Below, piece after piece: positions 7,673 through 16,210 of a stretch of 64,000 nt of DNA. The DNA lies in the NCBI GenBank assembly GCA_041447245.1, contig JBGMEA010000006.1:1-64000 (forward strand). The letters run 5' to 3'. This stretch comes from JBGMEA01 sp041447245 (GTDB lineage: Bacteria; Bacillota; Clostridia; Eubacteriales; Anaerofustaceae). A program made the translations under genes and the position numbers. Under the pieces are notes generated by a model, which saw nothing but the letters and a program-made list of their open reading frames with translations, had not been told where the DNA came from and did not search any database. Within the stretch, counting starts at the first letter, position 1. Every line of letters begins with the position of its first letter.

Positions 7673-7804
7673 ATTGAGGGCTTACAAAAAGCAGATACAT
7701 ACATCATGACAAACGCAATATATTTCCCGTCAGACAAAATTATTTATTTAAAAGAGAAATTATCATCGACTGATTCATTGTTTCGAAAAAAGCGAAAGAA
7801 ATGA
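7673..7804 (+). pseudogene. Remnant of a TM2-domain protein gene (paralogue of the gene at 8103)
   Basis: Read in the frame of the ATG at 7706, this stretch encodes LQKADTYIMTNAIYFPSDK followed by IIYLKEKLSSTDSLF. That aligns with the N-terminus of the intact downstream protein (QQRLEMYLMTNAKNFPSNQ then IMYLKDRLAALDDNQF), with about half of 33 positions identical and most others conservative. The frame has no start codon at the matching place and hits a stop at 7802 before any membrane segment. The frame +1 after residue 33 reads KSERNEFDQF, loosely like the intact C-terminus, which suggests an internal deletion. Confidence 0.7.
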
Positions 7805-7874
7805 ATTTGACCAATTTCATGACTCTGGGCTGATTCCATTATTCTCTTAATTATGATTAGAACTCATATGCACA

Positions 7875-7935
7875 GAAAGAACCGCTGCAGAATAATGCAT
7901 CGGTTCTTTCTTGTCCTCCCGTGCCGGCGGACAAG
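7875..7935. repeat. Two tandem perfect-stem hairpins
   Basis: GAAAGAACCG (7875-7884) pairs exactly with 7901-7910, and an inner TGCA/TGCA stem extends the helix. Immediately after, CTTGTCC (7910-7916) pairs with GGACAAG (7929-7935). No long T-run follows either, so a simple terminator is doubtful. Confidence 0.6.
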
Positions 7936-8029
7936 AAATTATTTTCGTATTATGACAGGTTCGTCATTCTGGTGCGTCGTTGTTTCTCCGATTTTTCCGT
8001 TAATTTGCGGTTTGTTGCATCGGTTTTGA

Positions 8030-8058
8030 TTGTGCGCCAATCAGTTAACTGCTATAAT
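8030..8058 (+). promoter_or_regulatory. Promoter of the TM2 gene
   Basis: TTGTGC (8030-8035), 17-bp spacer and a consensus TATAAT (8053-8058), 44 bp before the start codon. Confidence 0.65.
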
Positions 8059-8102
8059 TACCTTAATAAAACGCATGACAGGAAGCGGTAAAGGAGTTTG
8101 GA

Positions 8103-8453
8103 ATGGATCAACAGAGACTGGAAATGTACCTTATGACGAACGCCAAGAATTTCCCGAGCAATCAGATCATGTATCTGAAAGATCGTTTGGCGGCACTTGA
8201 CGACAATCAATTTATGATGGTCAGCAGTATGGAATTGAAAGATCCGAATACGATGCTGATCATTTCGATTTTTCTCGGGACGCTCGGTATTGACCGATTC
8301 ATGCTCAACGATGTGGGCATGGGTGTGCTGAAACTGCTTACGGGCGGTTGCTGCGGCGTATTGACGATCATTGACTGGTTTATGATTATGGATAAAACCA
8401 GAGAGTACAATTTCATGAACATAATGAATGCACTGAATTATTATTTAAGATAA
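8103..8453 (+). CDS. TM2 domain-containing membrane protein
   Basis: A 116-residue protein. The first 45 residues are soluble; then comes the TM2 module, two helices (IISIFLGTLGIDRFMLNDVG and LLTGGCCGVLTIIDWFMI) joined by a short turn with the diagnostic G(I)DRF and DWF elements. The tail returns to the cytosol. AAGGAG (8091-8096) is the SD. TM2 proteins are widespread but mostly uncharacterised. A decayed copy lies 300 bp upstream, so the locus once had a tandem pair. Confidence 0.85.
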   Translation: MDQQRLEMYLMTNAKNFPSNQIMYLKDRLAALDDNQFMMVSSMELKDPNTMLIISIFLGTLGIDRFMLNDVGMGVLKLLTGGCCGVLTIIDWFMIMDKTREYNFMNIMNALNYYLR

Positions 8454-8467
8454 TTGATGTGCCGTAG

Positions 8468-8519
8468 CGTGTTTCCCCATCCGTATTTTTCGGTCGGTCG
8501 GAAACACGTTTTTCTTTTT
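8468..8519 (+). terminator. Terminator after the TM2 gene
   Basis: CGTGTTTCC (8468-8476) and GGAAACACG (8500-8508) pair perfectly, followed by TTTTTCTTTTT. Confidence 0.85.
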
Positions 8520-8628
8520 ATATGGGGCTGTTTCGGCTTTTGATTCCTAAATCGAATCTTTCGCTTCGATTTTGCTCCGTCGGTGCGATTGTGTTGCCCA
8601 AATCGGAGGAAGGTCTTGCCCGAACCTC

Positions 8629-8657
8629 TTGATTTTTCGTCCCAAACAGGCTATGCT
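8629..8657 (+). promoter_or_regulatory. Probable promoter of the phoH-era operon
   Basis: TTGATT (8629-8634), 17-bp spacer, TATGCT (8652-8657). A separate 8-bp hairpin (8549-8572) lies upstream and has no clear role. Confidence 0.5.
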
Positions 8658-8704
8658 TATAAATACGGAACATACGCCATGTCGGATTCCGTAATGAGGT
8701 GTGA

Positions 8705-9664
8705 ATGAACCAAATCAAAGAAGTCGCAATGCCTTTGGACAATGCGCTGCAGCAGGCGGAACTGTTCGGCAGCGGCGACGAATATATCCGATTCATCGAA
8801 GAAAAATTCGGAGTCTCCGTTGTTTATCGCAACGATACGATGAAAATTTCCGGTGAGGAGGAACAAATCGACAAAGCAGCGGAAACGATCAAATCGCTGC
8901 TGTCTCTGCTGAAAAAAGGCCAGGTCATCGAAAAACATACCGTGGAATACATTTCGGGGCTTGTCAGCGAAGGCAAAATTCCGAGCATTGCCTATAACGA
9001 TGTGATCTGTTATACGGTGCGCGGCAGACAGATTCGCAGCAAAACCATCGGGCAGAAAAAGTATGTGCAGGCAATCAAAGAAAACGATATCGTGTTCGGC
9101 ATCGGTCCCGCAGGCACGGGGAAAACCTATCTTGCCATGGCGATGGCCATCAATGCGTTTAAAAACAATGATGTCAACCGCATCATCCTTACCCGTCCCG
9201 CCGTGGAAGCGGGAGAGCGGCTCGGATTTCTTCCCGGAGATCTGAAAGAGAAAGTGGATCCGTATCTCCGACCGCTTTACGATGCCATTTTTGACATCAT
9301 GGGAATGGAAAGTTACGAACGCAATTCACAGAAGGGTGCCATTGAAATCGCTCCGCTTGCCTACATGCGCGGAAGAACGCTCGATAATGCATTCATCATT
9401 TTGGATGAAGCGCAGAACACAACTCCGGAACAGATGAAAATGTTTTTGACAAGGCTTGGTTTTGGTTCCAAAGCGGTGATCACCGGCGATGTGACGCAGA
9501 TCGATCTGCCGTACGGCAAATCGTCGGGGCTTACCACTATCAATCAGATTCTCAAAAATATCAAAGGAATTGAATTTGTGTACCTGACGCAGGACGATGT
9601 CGTGCGCAACAGTTTGGTGCAGAAAATCATCAATGCTTATGAAAAATATGATGAATCCGTCTAA
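8705..9664 (+). CDS. phoH: PhoH-family ATPase
   Basis: A 319-residue cytosolic protein. Residues 1-75 form a KH-like/N-terminal PhoH-like segment. The P-loop GPAGTGKT lies near residues 136-143 and is followed by the PhoH signature RPAVEAGERLGFLPGD (about 164-179). The Walker B region is FIILDEAQN (about 231). PhoH-like ATPases of this class are linked to RNA metabolism and work near YbeY. The start uses GAGGTG 3 nt upstream of the ATG. It leads the conserved string phoH-yqfF-ybeY-dgkA-cdd-era. Confidence 0.9.
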   Translation: MNQIKEVAMPLDNALQQAELFGSGDEYIRFIEEKFGVSVVYRNDTMKISGEEEQIDKAAETIKSLLSLLKKGQVIEKHTVEYISGLVSEGKIPSIAYNDVICYTVRGRQIRSKTIGQKKYVQAIKENDIVFGIGPAGTGKTYLAMAMAINAFKNNDVNRIILTRPAVEAGERLGFLPGDLKEKVDPYLRPLYDAIFDIMGMESYERNSQKGAIEIAPLAYMRGRTLDNAFIILDEAQNTTPEQMKMFLTRLGFGSKAVITGDVTQIDLPYGKSSGLTTINQILKNIKGIEFVYLTQDDVVRNSLVQKIINAYEKYDESV

Positions 9665-11723
9665 AGAATCAAACTCATACGAACGTATCACAAAAAGACT
9701 GATTCGGTTGGCATCCCACAAATGGATGATCCTTCTGGTCTTTTTTGTGATTGTATTTGCTTTGATTTTCAATGGATTCACTCCTCAGACAGTCGATCTG
9801 AAGGCGGGTGACATCGCCTCGGACAATATCGTCGCGCCGCGCAGAATCGTGGACAGCGAAATGACGGAAGCACTGCGTGTCCAGGCGGAAAATATGACTG
9901 CGTCGGTATACGACTATCTGACAAGCGCTTACTCCGATACCACCAATCAGGTTTCGACCCTGTTTTCGACTTTGGATTCCATCCGTGCCGATCAGCTCGA
10001 TCAGACGGCGGTGGATTCTTACAATCAAATCTGCAACGTCGATCTGACCATCGCTCAGTACCAGTATTTGCTTTCCATCAAATCCGCATCCCGAGCCAAT
10101 CTGTATGGTGTCATCAATAATATCCTGTCCGAATTGTATTCCGGGGAGATCAAAGCGGCGGAGCTTGACACCATCAAACAAAATGCGGCACAGCAGGTTC
10201 CCGCATACGGACTGGACGAGCAGAGCACGCAGATTTGCCAGAGTATTCTTACTTCCGTGATCCGCCCCAATATGATCCTGAATGAAGACGCCACAAAAAT
10301 CGCAAAACAGGCGGCTCGGGACAGTGTGAGCGAAGTGGTGTATGAAACTGGACAGACGATTGTGAGCAGGGGGGATGTCCTGACGGAACACCAAATCGAT
10401 CTGCTCAAAGAAGCCGGGCTGATCAAGACCGGATTGTTCGAGAATATGTCCAAGACATTCGGACTTCCTGCTCTGATTTTGGTGCTGATTGCAATTTATA
10501 TCTCGTATCTGTATTTTTATCATCCCGAAATCTATGCCAGCAACAAGATGTTGGTGCTGATTGCGGCGCAGTTTATTCTCATGCTGGTGATCGGTCAGAT
10601 CTGCAGCTATTTTTCCGTTTATCTCATTCCCGTATCCATCATGACCATGACATTGTGTCTGGTGTTCAACTCGCGGGTTGCGGTGCAGACCAATCTGTTT
10701 CTGATGCTGTTTCTTGCGGTCGGGTTGCAGTTGGACATTGATTCGTTTCTTTATCTGATCATTTCCGGATATGTCGGCATTGTGTATATGCAGCAGATCA
10801 ATACCAGAACCGATATTTTCAAATCCGGCATCCTCGTCAGCGGGGTCAATATGCTGATGATTCTGATTATCAACATTTATCGCAGCAACATCGGTTTCAC
10901 CACGTTCAGCAACCTGATGTACGGCTTTGGAAACGGCGTGATTGCAGCGCTGCTCACCAGCGGGATGCTGATGATGTGGGAAGCGATGTTCAATATCGTG
11001 ACACCGTTCAAGCTCTTGGAAATGTCCAATCCCACGGATGATGTCATTCAGAAACTGATCACCGAAGCGCCCGGTACCTATCAGCATTCGCTTGTCGTCA
11101 GCAATATGTCGGAAACGGCTGCCAAGAAAATCGGAGCCAATCAGCTGCTTGCCAGGGTCGGGGCTTATTACCACGACATCGGAAAGTCCGAAAAATCGGT
11201 TTATTTCAAAGAAAATCAGGTGGATATCACCAATCCCCACGATTATATTTCTCCGGAAGTCAGTGCGAAGATTCTGAAAAATCATGTTTCCGACGGACTG
11301 TACCTGGCAGAAAAATACCACATTCCGAGCGAAATCGCACAGTTTATTCAGACGCATCACGGAACCAGCGAAATTTCTTATTTCAAGGCGGAAGCCGAAA
11401 CTCAGGGATATGACGGAGCGGAAGATTTTCATTATCACGGTGTGCTTCCCGTCACCAAGGAGACATCTATCGTGATGCTTGCGGATTCCGTGGAAGCGGC
11501 GGTGCGCTCTCTCGATGACAAAAGTACGGAGAATATCCGCAAAATGATCCGCAGTATCGTTGAGAAAAAAATCGACGAAGGGCAGCTGAAATCCAGTCTG
11601 CTTTCGTTCTCTGAAATCGAAGTGATCAAAGAAACATTTTATGAAGTACTTTCCGGTGTTTATCACACCAGAATCAAATATCCGGAAATTGCGGAGAGGC
11701 ATACGGCAGGACAGACGTTATGA
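9648..11723 (+). CDS. pgpH: 7TM-HD family cyclic-di-AMP phosphodiesterase (PgpH/YqfF-like)
   Basis: A membrane enzyme of about 691 residues. After one N-terminal helix comes a large extracytoplasmic domain (about residues 35-260, the 7TMR-HDED type), then seven helices (about 270-460) and a cytosolic HD domain. The HD site contains HSLVVS followed by YYHDIGK and QTHHGTSEI. PgpH enzymes hydrolyse c-di-AMP to pApA. The frame is open from 9597, but ATGs at 9648 and 9651 give the hydrophilic start MMNPSKESNSYERI and only a short overlap with phoH. No strong SD is visible, so translation may be coupled. It overlaps ybeY by 4 nt. Confidence 0.88.
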   Translation: MMNPSKESNSYERITKRLIRLASHKWMILLVFFVIVFALIFNGFTPQTVDLKAGDIASDNIVAPRRIVDSEMTEALRVQAENMTASVYDYLTSAYSDTTNQVSTLFSTLDSIRADQLDQTAVDSYNQICNVDLTIAQYQYLLSIKSASRANLYGVINNILSELYSGEIKAAELDTIKQNAAQQVPAYGLDEQSTQICQSILTSVIRPNMILNEDATKIAKQAARDSVSEVVYETGQTIVSRGDVLTEHQIDLLKEAGLIKTGLFENMSKTFGLPALILVLIAIYISYLYFYHPEIYASNKMLVLIAAQFILMLVIGQICSYFSVYLIPVSIMTMTLCLVFNSRVAVQTNLFLMLFLAVGLQLDIDSFLYLIISGYVGIVYMQQINTRTDIFKSGILVSGVNMLMILIINIYRSNIGFTTFSNLMYGFGNGVIAALLTSGMLMMWEAMFNIVTPFKLLEMSNPTDDVIQKLITEAPGTYQHSLVVSNMSETAAKKIGANQLLARVGAYYHDIGKSEKSVYFKENQVDITNPHDYISPEVSAKILKNHVSDGLYLAEKYHIPSEIAQFIQTHHGTSEISYFKAEAETQGYDGAEDFHYHGVLPVTKETSIVMLADSVEAAVRSLDDKSTENIRKMIRSIVEKKIDEGQLKSSLLSFSEIEVIKETFYEVLSGVYHTRIKYPEIAERHTAGQTL

Positions 11724-12172
11724 TACAGGAAATCGATTTTGACAACCGCACGGGAAAGATCCTTGACCATCTGATGCTGCAATACACGGCGGATGCCATT
11801 CATGCTGCCTGCGCACTTTTTTCGTTCGATGCGGGCTATCAGGTCAGTGTCTCCTATGTCGGAGCGGAAGAAATCAGAACGCTGAATGCGCAGTACCGCA
11901 ATGTCGATGCTGTGACCGACGTGTTGTCATTCCCGATGGAGGATACGGATGAGCGCGGGGTTGCACTGCTCGGAGATGTCGTGCTGTGTGTTGATCGTGC
12001 GGCGGAGCAGGCAACGGAGTTCGGACATTCGCTTCAGCGGGAAATCTGTTACCTGAGCGTGCATTCCGTGTTGCACCTGATGGGCTATGACCATGAAGAG
12101 GATGACGAGAAGAGCGAAATGCGCCGATTGGAAAAGCAGATTATGGCGGAACTTCGTATATTTAAGGAGTGA
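11720..12172 (+). CDS. ybeY: Endoribonuclease YbeY, rRNA maturation factor
   Basis: A 150-residue zinc-dependent protein. The family signature HSVLHLMGYDHEEDDE (about residues 115-130) supplies three His ligands. The upstream strand segment DAVTDVLSFPME is also conserved. It acts in 16S rRNA 3-prime processing and ribosome quality control. The start ATGA overlaps the stop of the phosphodiesterase gene. Length and order match other Bacillota. Confidence 0.93.
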   Translation: MIQEIDFDNRTGKILDHLMLQYTADAIHAACALFSFDAGYQVSVSYVGAEEIRTLNAQYRNVDAVTDVLSFPMEDTDERGVALLGDVVLCVDRAAEQATEFGHSLQREICYLSVHSVLHLMGYDHEEDDEKSEMRRLEKQIMAELRIFKE

Positions 12173-12177
12173 ACGGT

Positions 12178-12537
12178 TTGCGCAGATTCATCAAAAGTTT
12201 TCATCATGCATGGGATGGTGTAACCTATTTGTTTGAAACCCAGAAGAACTTCAAAATCCATTTGGTGTTTACGTTGGCGACAGTCGCTGCCGCAGCGCTT
12301 TTGGGCTTTTCTTTTTTGGAATGGGCAGTCCTTTTTGTCGTGATCGGGCTTGTTCTCTGTGCAGAAGCATTTAACACTGCCATCGAACGCACCGTGGATT
12401 GCGCCTGTCCCGAATACAGCGAACATGCCAAACATGCGAAAGACAGCGCCGCCGCGGCCGTTTTGCTGATGAGCTTTGCAGCGGTACTGGTCGGCATTGT
12501 CTTATTCGGCAGCAAACTGATTGCACTTATTCTGTAA
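12178..12537 (+). CDS. dgkA: Diacylglycerol kinase family protein (undecaprenol kinase-like)
   Basis: A 119-residue protein with three predicted helices. The active-site signature is EAFNTAIERTVD (about residues 62-73), where Glu and Asn coordinate Mg-ATP. In Gram-positives this family mainly phosphorylates undecaprenol. A TTG at 12178 is preferred as start because AAGGAG (12164-12169) lies 8 nt upstream of it. The alternative GTG at 12169 overlaps that SD and the ybeY stop. Start choice changes only three residues. Confidence 0.88.
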   Translation: MRRFIKSFHHAWDGVTYLFETQKNFKIHLVFTLATVAAAALLGFSFLEWAVLFVVIGLVLCAEAFNTAIERTVDCACPEYSEHAKHAKDSAAAAVLLMSFAAVLVGIVLFGSKLIALIL

Positions 12538-12567
12538 TCGGATTAATCTATTTTTCGGAGGAACCGT

Positions 12568-12975
12568 ATGGATTCCATAACCAAACAAAAATTGATCGAT
12601 ACGGCAGTGTCGATGCGCGATGCCGCATACTGTCCGTATTCGGACTATCACGTCGGAGCGGCGATTTTGACCGCTTCGGGCGATATATTCGGAGGATGCA
12701 ATATTGAAAATGCATCCTATCCCGCTACGATCTGCGCGGAACGGACGGCTGCCGTGAAAGCGGTGTCCGAAGGGCACAAGCAGTTTCTTGCAGTGGCAGT
12801 TGCCGTCTCCGGAAACGCATTCGGCTATCCCTGCGGTGTCTGCAGACAATTTATGAACGAGTTTGCCGCGGACGGGATGCAGGTCATTCTGATCAACGAT
12901 AAAGGGGAATTGACCGAAGAACAGTTTTCCGATATTTTTCCGCACGGATTTAAAGGAGAGGATATGAACGCATGA
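12568..12975 (+). CDS. cdd: Cytidine deaminase
   Basis: A 135-residue homotetrameric-type CDA. Zinc-site motifs are CAERTA (about residues 55-60) with the catalytic Glu, and PCGVCRQ (about 89-95). It converts cytidine and deoxycytidine to uridine forms in pyrimidine salvage. CGGAGGAA precedes the ATG. Its stop overlaps era by 4 nt, the usual arrangement in Bacillota. Confidence 0.93.
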   Translation: MDSITKQKLIDTAVSMRDAAYCPYSDYHVGAAILTASGDIFGGCNIENASYPATICAERTAAVKAVSEGHKQFLAVAVAVSGNAFGYPCGVCRQFMNEFAADGMQVILINDKGELTEEQFSDIFPHGFKGEDMNA

Positions 12976-13880
12976 CGGACAAATCATTCAAATCAGGTTT
13001 TATCGCCGTAGTCGGGCGCACGAACGTCGGAAAATCAACTTTGCTCAATGCCCTGATCGGACAGAAGGTGTCCATCGTTTCGGACAAACCGCAGACCACC
13101 CGCAACAACATCCGCCTGATCCGTACGACTGCTTCTTCGCAAATGGTGTTCATCGATACGCCGGGCTTTCACAAACCGAAAACAAAGCTCGGAACATTTA
13201 TGGTTGACGCCGCAGGTGCATCGGTGCGGGATGTGGATCTGGTGCTGTTCTTGGTGGAAGAAGAACCGTTCATCGGCAAAGGAGACCGCATGATCCTTGA
13301 TAAACTTGCGGGATGCGGTGTGCCGGTGATTCTGGTCATCAATAAAATGGATAAGATACCGAAAGAAGAACTGCTCAAAAAGATCGAATTATTCAGCGAA
13401 TTCGGTTTTATTGACGAGGTCATCCCGATCTCCGCGCTCAAGGCGGAAAACATCGAAACCTTGGTCACAGCCATCGAGTCCTATCTTTCCGAAGGTCCGA
13501 TGTTTTTCCCGGAAGACATGGTTACTGATCGGGCGGAACGCTTCTTGGTGCAGGAGATGATCCGTGAAAAGGTGCTTCGATTCCTCCAACAGGAGGTGCC
13601 GCACGGCGTGGCGGTGGAAGTCATGAGCATGAAGGAACGCCCGAACGGCACCATCGTGGATATTGACGTCAATATCTATTGCGAGCGCAAATCACATAAA
13701 GGAATTCTCATCGGCAAAAACGGAGAGATGCTCAAAAAAATCGGGTCTTCCGCACGACGCGACATCGAGGAAATGCTCGATGCCAAAGTCAATCTCACCC
13801 TGTGGGTGAAAGTGCGCGATGACTGGAGAGACCGTCCGTTCGATCTGAACGAACTCGGATACACCAAAGACGACGAATAG
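12972..13880 (+). CDS. era: GTPase Era
   Basis: A 302-residue protein. G1 is GRTNVGKST (about residues 14-22), G3 is DTPG with the Era-specific GFHKP, G4 is NKMD (about 121-124), G5 is SAL. The C-terminal KH domain carries the GKNGEMLKKIG loop (near 245-255). Era binds the 3-prime end of 16S rRNA and helps 30S assembly. It is translationally coupled to cdd. In many relatives recO follows era; here tgt does. Confidence 0.95.
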   Translation: MTDKSFKSGFIAVVGRTNVGKSTLLNALIGQKVSIVSDKPQTTRNNIRLIRTTASSQMVFIDTPGFHKPKTKLGTFMVDAAGASVRDVDLVLFLVEEEPFIGKGDRMILDKLAGCGVPVILVINKMDKIPKEELLKKIELFSEFGFIDEVIPISALKAENIETLVTAIESYLSEGPMFFPEDMVTDRAERFLVQEMIREKVLRFLQQEVPHGVAVEVMSMKERPNGTIVDIDVNIYCERKSHKGILIGKNGEMLKKIGSSARRDIEEMLDAKVNLTLWVKVRDDWRDRPFDLNELGYTKDDE

Positions 13881-13898
13881 ACAGGAGTGCCTCAATCC

Positions 13899-15020
13899 AT
13901 GGCAGTAACTTACGAATTGCTCAAAGAATGTCCCCACACGCATGCGCGGGCGGGCATTTTGCATACGCCGCACGGCGACATCGAAACCCCCATTTATATG
14001 CCGGTCGGCACGAAAGCCACCGTCAAGGCCGTGCTTCCCGAAACTCTCAAAGAAATGAACGCACAGATTATTCTCGCAAACACCTATCATCTGCACCTGC
14101 GTCCGGGTGAGGAGGTTGTAAAAAAAGCGGGCGGGTTGCATCGCTTTATGAACTGGGACAGACCGATTCTCACCGACAGCGGAGGGTATCAGGTGTTCAG
14201 TCTGGCGAAAATCAACAGCATCACCGAAGACGGAGTGCAATTTCAAAGTCACATCGACGGAAGTCGTCATTTTATATCCCCTGAAACATCGATTCAGATC
14301 CAAAACGATCTCGGCGCCGATATCATTATGGCGTTTGATGAGTGTGTGCCTTACGGCGCGGAGTATGAGTACACCGCCCGCTCACTCGATATGACGGTCG
14401 CCTGGGCGAAACGCTGCATGGCACATCACCGCAATCCCGAGACGCAGGGACTCTTTGGCATCGTACAGGGTGGGATGTTCCGCGATCTGCGTATCCGTGC
14501 CGTGGAAGAAACATGCGCGCTCGATTTGCCGGGGTTTTCTGTGGGGGGCCTCTCTGTCGGAGAGCCGAAAGAGCTCATGTATGAGATGCTTGAGTGCACC
14601 GTGCCGATCATGCCGAAACACAAACCCCGTTATCTGATGGGTGTCGGCAGTTTTGACGCACTTTTGCAGGGTGTTGCATCCGGCATTGATATGTTTGATT
14701 GTGTGATGCAGACCCGTATGGGGAGAAACGGCACCGCGCTTACCTTTGACGGACGCATCAATCTGAAAAATGCGCGTTACAAGGAAGATTTTACGCCGAT
14801 TGATCCGCACTGCGACTGCTATGTCTGCCGCAATTATACGAAAGCGTATCTGCGCCATCTCGTAATTTCGGAAGAAATTCTGGCATCGATGCTGCTGAGT
14901 ACGCATAATCTGGCAATTTCCCTCAAATTTATGGCGGAAATGAGACAATCGATCTTGTGCGACAATTTTATTGATTTTAAGAGAAAATATGAGAACATAT
15001 GGTATAATAAACAAAGTTAA
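13899..15020 (+). CDS. tgt: tRNA-guanine (queuine) transglycosylase
   Basis: A 373-residue TIM-barrel enzyme that exchanges guanine-34 for preQ1 in GUN-anticodon tRNAs. The motifs LTDSGGYQVFSL (about 87-98, with the catalytic Asp region), GLFGIVQGG and GVGSFDALLQG are intact. The zinc site is CDCYVCRNY followed by a His, near residue 305. The ATG at 13899 is chosen because AGGAG (13883-13887) lies upstream, while the in-frame GTG at 13887 would overlap the SD. It sits 18 bp before yajC, a common tgt-yajC pairing. Confidence 0.93.
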   Translation: MAVTYELLKECPHTHARAGILHTPHGDIETPIYMPVGTKATVKAVLPETLKEMNAQIILANTYHLHLRPGEEVVKKAGGLHRFMNWDRPILTDSGGYQVFSLAKINSITEDGVQFQSHIDGSRHFISPETSIQIQNDLGADIIMAFDECVPYGAEYEYTARSLDMTVAWAKRCMAHHRNPETQGLFGIVQGGMFRDLRIRAVEETCALDLPGFSVGGLSVGEPKELMYEMLECTVPIMPKHKPRYLMGVGSFDALLQGVASGIDMFDCVMQTRMGRNGTALTFDGRINLKNARYKEDFTPIDPHCDCYVCRNYTKAYLRHLVISEEILASMLLSTHNLAISLKFMAEMRQSILCDNFIDFKRKYENIWYNKQS

Positions 15021-15038
15021 TATTAAGGGAGGAACTCG

Positions 15039-15356
15039 ATGTTTCAACAGCTTCTTACCACCTCAGGAAATTCAATGACGATCTATATGGTCGCAATCAT
15101 CGCATTGATGTTTGTACTGATGTACTTTACCAGTATCAGACCGCAGAAAAAAAGAGAAAAACAACATCAGGAAATGATGTCCGCGATGAAAAAAGGCGAC
15201 AGAGTTATGACTATCGGGGGTTTTTACGCGAAAGTATTCAAAGTCGAAGACGATGCTATCATTGTGGAACTGTTGCCTGATAATATAAAAGCAAAAGTGA
15301 CGAAACAGGCTATCGCAAAAGTTTTGACAGAAGACGAAACAACCGCGGAAAATTAA
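15039..15356 (+). CDS. yajC: Preprotein translocase subunit YajC
   Basis: A 105-residue protein with one N-terminal membrane helix (about residues 14-32) followed by the conserved SIRPQKKREKQHQEM stretch and the GDRVMTIGGFYAKV beta-rich domain. It is the accessory subunit associated with SecDF. GGGAGGAA is the SD. secD and secF are not in the window; the 130-bp spacer that follows contains no terminator. Confidence 0.92.
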   Translation: MFQQLLTTSGNSMTIYMVAIIALMFVLMYFTSIRPQKKREKQHQEMMSAMKKGDRVMTIGGFYAKVFKVEDDAIIVELLPDNIKAKVTKQAIAKVLTEDETTAEN

Positions 15357-15488
15357 ATTTTTCGGATTCGCTGTGCCCCGAATCGGAGGATATACAGCCG
15401 GCGCGGATCAATCTGCGTGCGTTGTTCCTGCCGTATTCGGGAACAGTCGGATTCTATCAGATTATTTCAGATAAAAACGGAGCATTCA

Positions 15489-16118
15489 GTGTATACCAAT
15501 ACCGAATTGTGGGGAACCATTTTTTTTGTCGCCGTCCTTGTCTCGGGTGTGTTGATGGCAATCGTGCTTCTGCGCTATTTTTTCCAGTCGCGCAGACATA
15601 AGCAAGTCAAGCCGGCTACCCCGGAATGTCCGGGACACATCCATGTGGATTTGATGAAAGTTGCGCAACAGGATATCACCAAACCATTCGTGCCGAAAAC
15701 CGTATCTGTATTCGGCATTTTTGCATTTGTGTTTGTCTTTTCCATCGGTACGCTGCTCGGCATGCGCAGCGGCCTTCCAAATTACGGCGTTACGATTATC
15801 AGTGTCTGTATGGCAATTGCCGCGGAAGTGCTGGCATGCATGCTGCAATATGCCATTGAACTTCAGGTGAGGAACGACATCATTTTTGTTCCCAAAGCTA
15901 TCGGGGTGGAGGGGCGCGTGGTGCGCGACATTCCGGCTGCCGAATCGGGAGAAGGGGAAATCCGTTTTTGTTTTAACGGTTATGTTACGCAGGTGAAAGC
16001 CCAAAGCGTTGACGAAGTTGTTTTGGCGAAAGGGGCGGGAGTACGGATTTTATACGCATCAAGTGATACCACGGTTGTGGTGGAGCGTCTGGGGCAGCCC
16101 AAACAGGAGACGGACTAA
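15489..16118 (+). CDS. NfeD-like membrane protein
   Basis: A 209-residue protein. A first helix (about residues 8-28), a basic cytosolic stretch, then two helices (about 72-90 and 97-118) lead to a C-terminal OB-like domain. That domain reads GVEGRVVRDIPAAESGEGEI and GAGVRILYASSDTTVVVERL, the pattern of NfeD C-terminal domains. Such proteins often partner with flotillin-type proteins; none is nearby. GTG at 15489 is chosen because GGAG (15479-15482) lies 6 nt upstream, giving a proper membrane-protein start. The longer GTG at 15417 lacks an SD. Confidence 0.6.
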   Translation: MYTNTELWGTIFFVAVLVSGVLMAIVLLRYFFQSRRHKQVKPATPECPGHIHVDLMKVAQQDITKPFVPKTVSVFGIFAFVFVFSIGTLLGMRSGLPNYGVTIISVCMAIAAEVLACMLQYAIELQVRNDIIFVPKAIGVEGRVVRDIPAAESGEGEIRFCFNGYVTQVKAQSVDEVVLAKGAGVRILYASSDTTVVVERLGQPKQETD

Positions 16119-16121
16119 TTG

Positions 16122-16146
16122 CCGCAGAATCTGCGGTTTTTTCTTT
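16122..16146 (+). terminator. Terminator after the NfeD-like gene
   Basis: CCGCAG and CTGCGG pair around AAT, followed by TTTTTTCTTTT. This probably ends the phoH-to-nfeD transcript. Confidence 0.85.
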
Positions 16147-16210
16147 TATTACAGACAAAACGAAGCAATTTGCAGTGCATTTTGCTGCCATTCGACAAGA
16201 GGATCAAACA

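Larger units (their letters stand above)
7582..8029. other. Intergenic region with a decayed TM2 gene and two hairpins
   Basis: About 450 bp without an intact gene. It holds the remnant at 7673-7804 and the tandem hairpins at 7875-7935, listed separately. An 18-codon frame at 7613-7669 has no support. The remaining sequence is AT-rich and shows nothing else I can name. Confidence 0.6.

Noticed and set aside
8549..8572. AAATCGAA/TTCGATTT hairpin as a riboswitch before phoH
   Set aside because: It lies upstream of the best promoter, has no conserved aptamer-like sequence and no terminator.
9675..11702. A 675-codon open frame on the minus strand across the phosphodiesterase gene
   Set aside because: It is a shadow of the real plus-strand gene, which has HD motifs and membrane helices. 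The minus frame is His/Asp/Arg-rich low-sense sequence with no family motif or SD.
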